Assembly: GCA_942493315.1 (NCBI GenBank)
Contig: OW818690.1
Coordinates: forward strand, 1,178,001 to 1,242,000
Origin: UBA5429 sp942493315
GTDB lineage: Bacteria; Bacteroidota; Bacteroidia; Bacteroidales; WCHB1-69
Direction: 5' to 3'
Length of the DNA stretch: 64,000 nucleotides
Shown here in pieces: positions 34,827 to 42,356 of this stretch. The notes beneath the pieces are model-generated. The model was given only the letters and a program-made list of their open reading frames with translations. It was not told the origin of the DNA and ran no database searches. Numbering within the stretch: the first letter of the stretch is position 1; each line of letters opens with the position of its first letter. Made by a program: the position numbers and the translations under genes.

Positions 34827-37439
34827 TTATGAAACAGAGCAACCTTTTTCGATCACTTTTTGAATAGCAGCTGCCATTCCATTTATATTTTTACCTCCGG
34901 CAGTGGCTAAGTTTGGTTGTCCACCACCACCACCCTGGATCAAAGCAGCAGCTTCACGTACCAGTTGAGAGGCGTTCATCCCTTTGGCTACTAAATCATC
35001 CGATAAAGCCACAATCAGATTGGGTTTTTCACCATGAGTGGATCCAAAAACAACCAACAGATTTTCAGAATGATTTTTAATTTTATAAGCTGCTTGTTTC
35101 ATGATCTCAGGTAAAAGATCACTTTGGTGACGAATTATATTGACTCCGTTAACGTTTTGAATGGCATTAACCATCTCTTTAGCAAACTGTTGTATCTTTT
35201 CTTGTTGATACTCTTCCACCTCTTTTTTCAAACGATCTGTTTCTTCGTTCATTTTTTGGATCGCACCCATGATATTAGGCGAAGCAAAAAATCCTTTCAG
35301 TTCGTTTACCAAATGGATATTTTCATTGATAAAAGATTCTGCTTGTTTTCCGGAGATCGCTTCAATACGTCTGATCCCCGCAGCAATAGCACTTTCAGAT
35401 ACAATTTTGATATATCCGATGTTCCCTGTTGAAGAAGTATGAGTTCCACCACAGAGTTCAATAGATTCTCCAAAACGGATCACTCTCACATGATCTCCAT
35501 ATTTTTCTCCGAATAGAGCCATCGCACCCATCCCTTTAGCTTCCTCAATCGGAAGATTCTCAAATATAGAGACAGGAGTGTTGTCACGAACCAATTGATT
35601 GACAATCATTTCCACTTCTGCCAATTGCTCATCTGTTACTTTTGAGAAGTGAGAAAAGTCAAAACGGAAACGTTCATGAGAAACATAAGAACCTTTTTGT
35701 TCCACATGTTTACCTACCACTTTTCTTAATGCATAATGAAGCAAGTGGGTAGCCGAGTGGTTATTCTGAGTGGCAATCCGATTCTCTTTGTTTACTACAG
35801 CAGTAAAGGTTGTAGAAATATTATCCGGAAGTGTTGGCGCAATATGAACGATGAGATTGTTTTCTTTAATGGTATTAGTGATCTCAATTTTCTCATTGAT
35901 GCTCATCAAAATACCGGTATCGCCCACTTGTCCACCTGATTCAGCATAAAATGGAGTTTTATCTAAAACCAATTGATAGAATTGTTTCCCTTTAGATTTC
36001 ACCAAACGGTATTTTATTATTTTTGATTCAGCTTCAAGAGCATGATAGCCAACAAATTGAGTAGGATTTGTATCAGAAATCAGCTCAATCCAATCTTCAG
36101 TTTCAATGGTTGCAGCAGCTCTGGAACGTGTTTTTTGTTCCTCAAGTCCTTTTTGAAACCCAGTCATATCGACGATGAGGTTCTTTTCTGAAGCTAAAAG
36201 CTGGGTTAAATCTATTGGAAAACCGTAAGTATCAAATAGTTCAAAAGCAAATGGACCTTCAATTTGATTACCGGTCAATTTTTGACAGTAGTTCTCAAAT
36301 TTTTGGATTCCGTTTGCCAACGTTTTCAAGAAAGAGTTCTCCTCTTCGCGGATCACCCGTTCAATCAATATTTGTTGTGCTTTCAATTCGGTGAATTGTT
36401 CCCCCATTTGGGCAACAAGGTCAGCCACTAAACTGCAAATAAAAGGTTCATTAAAGCCAAGGAAAGTGTATCCGTAACGGATGGCACGTCTTAAGATTCT
36501 GCGAATCACGTAGCCGGCTCCAGTATTGGATGGCAGTTGTCCATCAGCGATAGCGAAACTAACCGCTCTTAAATGGTCAGCAATAACCCGCATCGCGATA
36601 TTAACAGGCTCTTCAACACCGTATTGTTTCTTGGAGATTTGAGCAATTTTCTGGATCAAAGGTTGGAAAACATCAGTGTCGTAGTTAGATTTTTTGCCTT
36701 GTACGGCCATGCAAAGACGTTCAAAACCCATTCCGGTATCCACGTGACTGGCAGCTAACTTTTGCAACTCACCGGATGCTATGCGGTTATATTGTATAAA
36801 CACTAAGTTCCAGATCTCCACGACTAATGGGTTATCTTTATTCACTAGAGTAGCGCCATCAACAGCTTTTCTCTCAGCATCTTCTCTCAAATCGACATGG
36901 ATTTCGGAACAAGGGCCACAAGGACCGCTGTCACCCATTTCCCAGAAGTTATCTTTCTTGTTTCCGTAGAGGATTCTATCATCAGGAAGGTGATTTTTCC
37001 AAAAGTTACGAGCTTCCCCATCCTCTTCGGTACCATCTTTTAGATCTCCTTCAAAAACGGTAGCATACAAACGATTAGGGTCTAATTTCATTTTTTCAGT
37101 AAGGAACTCCCACGCCCAGTTGATCGCATCCTCTTTAAAGTAGTTTCCAAAAGACCAGTTTCCCAACATTTCAAACATGGTATGATGATAGGTGTCTTTT
37201 CCAACTTCCTCTAAATCATTGTGTTTCCCGGACACTCTCAAACATTTTTGGGTATCGGCAATTCTGGGGAATTTAACAGGTTGATTACCCAAAAAGATAT
37301 CCTTAAACTGGTTCATCCCTGCATTTGTAAACATCAGGGTAGGATCGTTTTTGATCACCATAGGGGCAGAGGGTACTATTTCGTGTTCTTTAGATCTGAA
37401 AAACTCCAGAAAAGATTTACGTATTTCGTTGCTATTCAT
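34827..37439 (-). CDS. alaS: Alanyl-tRNA synthetase
   Basis: 870 residues, normal AlaRS length. The class II catalytic core starts at SFLEFFRSKEHEIVPSAP and contains MFTNAGMNQFKDIFLG. The editing domain has HSATHLLHYALRKV and the CGGTHTSSTGNIG zinc/hydrolysis motif, and the C-Ala domain ends with RGxGGGQP-like IQGGGGGQPNLATAGG. It charges tRNA-Ala and clears mis-charged Ser and Gly. A -7 box lies upstream at 37466-37474. Confidence 0.98.
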   Translation of the reverse strand: MNSNEIRKSFLEFFRSKEHEIVPSAPMVIKNDPTLMFTNAGMNQFKDIFLGNQPVKFPRIADTQKCLRVSGKHNDLEEVGKDTYHHTMFEMLGNWSFGNYFKEDAINWAWEFLTEKMKLDPNRLYATVFEGDLKDGTEEDGEARNFWKNHLPDDRILYGNKKDNFWEMGDSGPCGPCSEIHVDLREDAERKAVDGATLVNKDNPLVVEIWNLVFIQYNRIASGELQKLAASHVDTGMGFERLCMAVQGKKSNYDTDVFQPLIQKIAQISKKQYGVEEPVNIAMRVIADHLRAVSFAIADGQLPSNTGAGYVIRRILRRAIRYGYTFLGFNEPFICSLVADLVAQMGEQFTELKAQQILIERVIREEENSFLKTLANGIQKFENYCQKLTGNQIEGPFAFELFDTYGFPIDLTQLLASEKNLIVDMTGFQKGLEEQKTRSRAAATIETEDWIELISDTNPTQFVGYHALEAESKIIKYRLVKSKGKQFYQLVLDKTPFYAESGGQVGDTGILMSINEKIEITNTIKENNLIVHIAPTLPDNISTTFTAVVNKENRIATQNNHSATHLLHYALRKVVGKHVEQKGSYVSHERFRFDFSHFSKVTDEQLAEVEMIVNQLVRDNTPVSIFENLPIEEAKGMGAMALFGEKYGDHVRVIRFGESIELCGGTHTSSTGNIGYIKIVSESAIAAGIRRIEAISGKQAESFINENIHLVNELKGFFASPNIMGAIQKMNEETDRLKKEVEEYQQEKIQQFAKEMVNAIQNVNGVNIIRHQSDLLPEIMKQAAYKIKNHSENLLVVFGSTHGEKPNLIVALSDDLVAKGMNASQLVREAAALIQGGGGGQPNLATAGGKNINGMAAAIQKVIEKGCSVS

Positions 37440-37465
37440 CTTGTTAAGTTTTGAAAAATGAAGTC

Positions 37466-37474
37466 ACAAATATA
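37466..37474 (-). promoter_or_regulatory. -7 box for alaS-uvrA
   Basis: The minus strand reads TATATTTGT, 26 bases upstream of the alaS start at 37439. Confidence 0.5.
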
Positions 37475-37481
37475 CGAAATA

Positions 37482-37513
37482 ATAAGCTAATAAGCTAATG
37501 AGCTAATGTGCTA
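37482..37513. repeat. ATAAGCTA octamer array
   Basis: Four 8-base units: ATAAGCTA twice, then ATGAGCTA and ATGTGCTA. They lie directly upstream of the alaS -7 box, where the -33 contacts would be. The unit is the same as that at 50178-50212, in the opposite orientation. Confidence 0.7.
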
Positions 37514-37726
37514 TTGTGAATATTTCTTTGAACTTTCACTTAATGGAACGCAGATGACACTGATTAAACAGATTGAATGTCAATAGTTAAAGGGCTATAG
37601 TATTTAAATAAAATATTTAGGTTAATGATTTTTTATTTAAAAAACTAAAACCCAAAACCTGATAGCTGAAACCTAATAACTATTTGGAAAATTTGTCAAT
37701 AATTGAATTGTAATCAAATATTTTTG
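37514..37726. other. Gene-free stretch between alaS and the DUF4143 gene
   Basis: No gene is visible. A degenerate 10-base periodicity appears around 37549-37580 (GCAGATGACACTGATTAAACAG), and an AAACC-rich stretch around 37641-37680 (repeated AACCTGATAG/AACCTAATAA-like units). The rest is AT-rich. Confidence 0.5.
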
Positions 37727-37735
37727 TATATTTGC
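37727..37735 (+). promoter_or_regulatory. -7 box for the DUF4143 ATPase gene
   Basis: TATATTTGC, with a TTG 21 bases upstream at 37703-37705 as a candidate -33. Transcription should start inside the palindrome that begins at 37737. Confidence 0.6.
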
Positions 37736-37736
37736 G

Positions 37737-37768
37737 CAGTGCATTGAGTAATTTTACTCAATGCACTG
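37737..37768. promoter_or_regulatory. Perfect 15-bp inverted repeat at the DUF4143 transcription start
   Basis: Arms CAGTGCATTGAGTAA and TTACTCAATGCACTG, separated by TT. The right arm is followed by GAGTAAAA, a third partial copy of the core. It begins one base after the -7 box and so covers the expected start site: a likely repressor operator, or a hairpin at the very 5' end of the mRNA. Confidence 0.75.
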
Positions 37769-37784
37769 AGTAAAAAATTGTATT

Positions 37785-38969
37785 ATGTTTAAAAGAGCTT
37801 ATTTTCAGACTATTACAGATCGTTTGACCGAAAAAAGAAGATTCATTCAAGTGATCATGGGACCTCGTCAAGTGGGAAAAACAACAACGGTTAAACAAGT
37901 TTTAGAAGAGACTTCAAAACCTTTTTTGTTTTTTTCTGCCGATTTGATCCCTACCTCGCAAAATACTTGGATTTCAGATTGTTGGGATAATGCACGTGCT
38001 CAACTGAAATTTAATCAAATAGATGAAATCATTTTAGTTATTGATGAAATCCAAAAAATTAATAATTGGAGTGAAGCTGTAAAAAAAGAGTGGGACTTCG
38101 ATAGTTTTCATGATGTTAATATCAAAGTTGTCCTTTTAGGATCATCCAGAGTGATGCTTGAAAAAGGATTATCAGAAAGTTTAGCCGGAAGATTTGAAGC
38201 GATTAAAATGACCCATTGGAATTTTTCAGAAATGCAGGAAGCTTTTGGTTTATCTTTAGATCAATATATATTTTTTGGAGGATATCCTGGAGCAGCAGAT
38301 CTGATTCATAATGAATTACGATGGAAAGAATATATTCTGAGCTCCATAATTGATGCGACTATTAACAAAGATATATTGATGAATAGTGTTATCAATAAAC
38401 CGGCATTGCTTAGGCAAACTTTTGAACTTGCTTCTTCTTACTCAAGTGAAATTGTCTCTTTAACTAAATTAATTGGATCTCTTCAGGATGCGGGTAATAC
38501 AACAACTTTATCAGGGTATCTCAATTTATTATCTGAAAGTGGTTTACTATGTGGGTTACCTAAGTTTTGTGGTGATCAATCGCGAATGAGAGCCAGTATT
38601 CCAAAATTTCAAGTCTATAATAATGCTTTAAAAACGGTATATGTAGATCTTAAGTTTGATGATGCTGTTCGGAATCCAAAGGTTTGGGGAAGAATTTTTG
38701 AATCTGCTGTAGGAGCTCATATTGCATGTAATACATTTACAAGTGGTTATCAAGCCTATTACTGGCGCGAAAATAATCAGGAAGTAGATTATATCATCAA
38801 ATCTGGGAGTAAAATTACAGCCATTGAAGTGAAAAGCAACTACGATTCAACAAGTAAAGGACTAACACACTTTCGTGAAAAGTTCAACCCTCAATCTGCT
38901 TTTATTGTAGGATATGGAGCTTTTCCACCGGATCAATTCTTAAGTGAAAACCCAATGATAATGAGCTAA
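37785..38969 (+). CDS. AAA ATPase with DUF4143 (nuclease-like) C-terminal domain
   Basis: 394 residues. The N-terminal ATPase has Walker A MGPRQVGKTT (about 25-34) and Walker B ILVIDEIQK (about 83-91). The C-terminal DUF4143 region contains a PD-(D/E)xK-like pattern, EVDYIIKSG then AIEVKS (Asp335, Glu348, Lys350), compatible with a nuclease fold. The family is abundant and often multi-copy in Bacteroidota and has no settled function. The gene stands alone behind a strong palindrome at its promoter, and its stop codon lies in the first unit of an 8-base repeat array. Confidence 0.85.
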   Translation: MFKRAYFQTITDRLTEKRRFIQVIMGPRQVGKTTTVKQVLEETSKPFLFFSADLIPTSQNTWISDCWDNARAQLKFNQIDEIILVIDEIQKINNWSEAVKKEWDFDSFHDVNIKVVLLGSSRVMLEKGLSESLAGRFEAIKMTHWNFSEMQEAFGLSLDQYIFFGGYPGAADLIHNELRWKEYILSSIIDATINKDILMNSVINKPALLRQTFELASSYSSEIVSLTKLIGSLQDAGNTTTLSGYLNLLSESGLLCGLPKFCGDQSRMRASIPKFQVYNNALKTVYVDLKFDDAVRNPKVWGRIFESAVGAHIACNTFTSGYQAYYWRENNQEVDYIIKSGSKITAIEVKSNYDSTSKGLTHFREKFNPQSAFIVGYGAFPPDQFLSENPMIMS

Positions 38970-39000
38970 TAAGCACATCAGCACATTGGCACATCAGCAC
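38961..39000. repeat. ATCAGCAC octamer array between two convergent stop codons
   Basis: Five 8-base units (ATGAGCTA, ATAAGCAC, ATCAGCAC, ATTGGCAC, ATCAGCAC) fill the space between the DUF4143 gene and creD. The first unit holds the DUF4143 stop codon (TAA at 38967-38969) and the last ends 1 base before the creD stop. Confidence 0.75.
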
Positions 39001-39001
39001 T

Positions 39002-40387
39002 TTATTCTTCTTGTTTCCTGAAATTTATCCTGTTCGATACAAACATGATTACACCCAAAATTACAAATAGGAAGATGCTGCCAAATAGGAGGGCGTAGTC
39101 TTCAACTTGTAAAATGACATACAAGAATGCGTATAGGATTACCATGATGCCGCCCATGATAGTGGTGGCTAACTTTTGTTTGATGAGCGAATAGAAATAG
39201 ATGGCTATCATCAGGATAGTAGATAAACTGGCTGTAAAATATGCCCAACCAAATCCAATCTGTTCAGAAAGGGATAGTAAAAGACTGTAAAACAGGATTA
39301 AAGCAACTCCTACTAATACGTATTGGAAAAACTGAATCGGTTTTTTGGTGAATATCTCTACAAAGAAAAATACGATGAAAGTCAATGCAATGAACATCAA
39401 GGCATATTTTGCAGAACGCATGTTTTGTTGGTAATGATCTACAGGTTCAATAAGATCAACCCCAAATGAAGTGGCTCCAATATCTGAAACGTTGCTATCA
39501 GACCAATATTCCGGAATCTCACGATTGAAACTTAATATGTTCCAGTCGGCACTGAATTTTTTATTTTCAATAGTGGATTCAGGAGAAAAAGAACCTATAA
39601 AAGAGGGGGAATTCCAGTCTCCGGAAAGGGTTACATGGGTGTTTTGTCCAATGGGAATAAAATTGATGGAACTACTTCCGTTGAGTTTCATTTGACAGCT
39701 AAAATCAAGATTATCAGTTAAACTATCGGCTAAATTGAGATCATTTAAGTTTACCACCAATGTTTTTCCTGAAACGGAGTTGCTATTTACATAATCTTCT
39801 CTTGATCCATATTTAGACGCACCTCCCACCACTACATTTTCAGTAACTGTAAAAAATGGAACAACCCCAATTGTGGTTTCCAGCTTTTTATTTCGAATCA
39901 TGATTTCCGGATTTTCCACAACCCCTCTTAAGTCTGTAATTCCAATCACCATTTGTGCTTTGTCATAATGAAGAACACTATTTTCAATTTTTAATTTGGA
40001 AATCTCATCAAAAGAACCCTCAAAGTGAATGTCACTTTTATAAAGAATCGCTTTATAAATGCCATAATGACGCTCTTCAGGAGTTAGAGAAGTGTTAATT
40101 TTCAGATTTTTAGGAGTGATATACAATATATGTTCCTCTTGAACCGCTTTTTGATCCTGATCAAATTTTGTTGTGGTATAAGGAACAATAAGGATAGGTG
40201 CACATAGTGTTTGAGACAAACTCCATTTGTCACTTATTTTTTGAATGGTTTCCTGACTCCTTTCTTGTCGTTCTCTGATTAATTCCTGAATCATAGCACC
40301 GGGAATCAGTAATAAAAGAATTAAAATTCCAATGGTTATTCCTTTGAACGTTAATGATTGGGTGAATTTTCTTTTGGTGGTTTCCAT
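39002..40387 (-). CDS. creD: CreD-family inner membrane protein
   Basis: 461 residues from the ATG at 40387 (METTKRKFTQSLTFKG); an upstream extension of the frame is AT-rich noise. One N-terminal helix (GITIGILILLLLIPGAMIQELI) precedes a large beta-rich periplasmic domain (CAPILIVPY, GVVPFFTVTENVVVGG), followed by five or six closely packed C-terminal membrane helices. This is the CreD layout. In E. coli creD is controlled by CreBC and affects envelope integrity and colicin E2 tolerance; its molecular role is unknown. No cre-like regulator is adjacent. Confidence 0.88.
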   Translation of the reverse strand: METTKRKFTQSLTFKGITIGILILLLLIPGAMIQELIRERQERSQETIQKISDKWSLSQTLCAPILIVPYTTTKFDQDQKAVQEEHILYITPKNLKINTSLTPEERHYGIYKAILYKSDIHFEGSFDEISKLKIENSVLHYDKAQMVIGITDLRGVVENPEIMIRNKKLETTIGVVPFFTVTENVVVGGASKYGSREDYVNSNSVSGKTLVVNLNDLNLADSLTDNLDFSCQMKLNGSSSINFIPIGQNTHVTLSGDWNSPSFIGSFSPESTIENKKFSADWNILSFNREIPEYWSDSNVSDIGATSFGVDLIEPVDHYQQNMRSAKYALMFIALTFIVFFFVEIFTKKPIQFFQYVLVGVALILFYSLLLSLSEQIGFGWAYFTASLSTILMIAIYFYSLIKQKLATTIMGGIMVILYAFLYVILQVEDYALLFGSIFLFVILGVIMFVSNRINFRKQEE

Positions 40388-40456
40388 ATTCTTATTATTT
40401 TTTAAAATGTATGAACGATTTTTTAGAATGAAAAGTATATTTTTAATTTTTTTTAA

Positions 40457-40465
40457 TATATTTGC
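40457..40465 (+). promoter_or_regulatory. -7 box for the T9SS gene at 40542
   Basis: TATATTTGC, about 76 bases before the start codon. Confidence 0.5.
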
Positions 40466-40541
40466 ACCATCAAAAAAATAATTTTTTAAATTTTTCAGAG
40501 AAAAATTCACATTCTAAAATTCATATAAAAAAAACAATGAT

Positions 40542-41471
40542 ATGAAAAAATTCTTACTAATTCCCGTTTTTATTTTGATTTTTTTTCTTTCAAAAAGCCA
40601 AAATCAATTAGCTCCATTTGCGCCATATCCTTCTACGTGGATTAGTTTTATGACCACATACATTAATCCTAATAACACCGATTGGACTTTAGATTACATT
40701 TATGAAGTTGGGGATGGAGGTTATTCTTTTCCTGAAGACCCAACCTATTTTTGGGGAACTATAAAAACAAATAAAGATAATAATCATGATTTTGCATGTT
40801 TGATAAGTGTAGAAAATGATAATCAATCCATTTTTGTTAGATTTATATATTCTCTATACCATAATCCTTTCTTATTATATGATTTTACATTGCATGTTGG
40901 AGACACTATGTTTTACGATTATGCTATGGTAAACAATACTTTGCATCCGCAAAATCATTATAAAGTAGTTACAGATACAGGAACGATCATGCTTGATAAT
41001 GGCGAAATACGAAGAACATGGACACTAAAATCCGATTGGGTTCAAGATGATATATGGGTCGAGGGGATTGGTTCTATTACAGGAATAGGGCTCTTTAATC
41101 CATTAGTTGCGGATTATGTTTCAAATGGATTTCAATATAGATTTGAATATTACTGCTATGACGATATCCCAGTTTATGATCCAAATGATTGTTCATTTTG
41201 TATGTGTGATATTGATTTAGAAGTAAAAAATCAAGATTTTGAAAATGTATCAATTTCTCCAAATCCTACAAATGGAATTTTAAGTATTAAAAGTTCCATT
41301 AATGAGCCGTCACAATATAATATTTATAATAGTTTAGGACAACTAGTTTTAAATTTTTATTTTGAAAACGAAACGAATCAGGTTGATGTTTCCTCTTTAC
41401 CATCCGGGATCTATTTTCTTCAGGTAATTTCTAAGGAAAATAAATATCCGATGAAGTTTATAAAGGAATAA
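40542..41471 (+). CDS. T9SS-secreted protein of unknown function
   Basis: 309 residues. A signal peptide (MKKFLLIPVFILIFFLSKSQ) leads a roughly 210-residue domain rich in Trp, Tyr and Asp. It ends in a small cysteine cluster, CSFCMCD (about residues 219-225), which could bind a metal. A type A sorting domain closes it (ISPNPTNGILSIK, IYNSLGQLVLNF, LPSGIYFLQV). I know no family for the middle part. The secreted protein at 41513 follows 41 bases later and may be co-transcribed. Confidence 0.75.
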   Translation: MKKFLLIPVFILIFFLSKSQNQLAPFAPYPSTWISFMTTYINPNNTDWTLDYIYEVGDGGYSFPEDPTYFWGTIKTNKDNNHDFACLISVENDNQSIFVRFIYSLYHNPFLLYDFTLHVGDTMFYDYAMVNNTLHPQNHYKVVTDTGTIMLDNGEIRRTWTLKSDWVQDDIWVEGIGSITGIGLFNPLVADYVSNGFQYRFEYYCYDDIPVYDPNDCSFCMCDIDLEVKNQDFENVSISPNPTNGILSIKSSINEPSQYNIYNSLGQLVLNFYFENETNQVDVSSLPSGIYFLQVISKENKYPMKFIKE

Positions 41472-41512
41472 AAATTAAGAAATGATATAGATTTTTTAAC
41501 AACAATTACATT

Positions 41513-42184
41513 ATGTTTATTAAAAAAATTTCAACACTAATAATTCTACTTTGCATTTTATCTGGTTCACTCTATTCCCAAAATAATAGAGATAAAAATG
41601 ATGTTATTGGTCCGAAATTTCCACTTATTAAAAGTGGTGTATCAATTAACAAAATACATGTTGTATATTTCCCTAGTGAAATGTATGGCTCAGGGTTTCT
41701 CGAAAAGGTTGAGTTTTCTTTTACTAAAAGATCTAAAAAATATGAAGGAGATACAGTGGGTTGCAAAATGCCGATAATGCTAAAAATTTACGAGAAAGAT
41801 ACTATCAATAATATTCCCTTAAGGCTGCTTGTTAAAGATACGATAGTAATCGTCCAACCCAAAAAACAGAAAAAGATGGTAGTTGATCTTTCCAAATACA
41901 ATATTTCTTTACCTCCTGATGGCATTTACGTAGGGTTCGAAGCATTTTCTACAGAGTGGTATATTGCTCATGGCTATCTATCAATTGATAATTTAACGTA
42001 TTCAACAAATAATGAAAATGGAGAAGGAGCTACTTTTCACGCTCCAATGATCACAGCTACTATTGCTAAAAAAGATGTAGAAAAATATCAAAATTTTGTA
42101 TTTGGGGATTGGGCTAAAGATTGGAGTATCTGTAATGAAAGATATCAGTCTTCGCTTGTTATTCGATTGCATATCCGGAAATAA
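41513..42184 (+). CDS. Secreted beta-sandwich-like protein of unknown function
   Basis: 223 residues with a signal peptide ending SLYSQ. The pattern of a KIHVVYFPSEMYG strand, a LKIYEKDT strand and VVDLSKYNISLPPDGIYVGFE resembles a domain at the C-terminus of many Bacteroidota surface proteins that ends in an L-P-x-x-G-(I/F)-Y/F-V-G-(F/L)-E motif. No catalytic residues stand out and there is no sorting domain, so a periplasmic or outer-membrane location is likely. The function is unknown. Confidence 0.6.
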   Translation: MFIKKISTLIILLCILSGSLYSQNNRDKNDVIGPKFPLIKSGVSINKIHVVYFPSEMYGSGFLEKVEFSFTKRSKKYEGDTVGCKMPIMLKIYEKDTINNIPLRLLVKDTIVIVQPKKQKKMVVDLSKYNISLPPDGIYVGFEAFSTEWYIAHGYLSIDNLTYSTNNENGEGATFHAPMITATIAKKDVEKYQNFVFGDWAKDWSICNERYQSSLVIRLHIRK

Positions 42185-42297
42185 AGAATAAACAGCTATT
42201 GCTCAAATACATTTTTTCTTTTTCATTCATCTTTAATTCAAAAAAGAAACAATGTGAAACATTTTATAACACTATGATACACTGTGTAATAATGCAT

Positions 42298-42332
42298 AAA
42301 AAAACACCTCCGAATTGCTTCGAAGGTGTTTT
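42298..42332 (-). terminator. Intrinsic terminator of pnp
   Basis: On the minus strand AACACCTTCGAA and TTCGGAGGTGTT (one G-U pair) enclose a 4-base loop and are followed by seven T, 25 bases past the stop. The 42185-42297 gap holds nothing else that I recognise. Confidence 0.75.
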
Positions 42333-42356
42333 GGGAATTTATATAGGGTTGACGAA

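Noticed and set aside
39002..40510. Longer creD frame starting at 40510
   Set aside because: The extra 41 residues are Lys/Asn/Ile-rich noise from AT-rich DNA; the METTKRKF start at 40387 fits the family.
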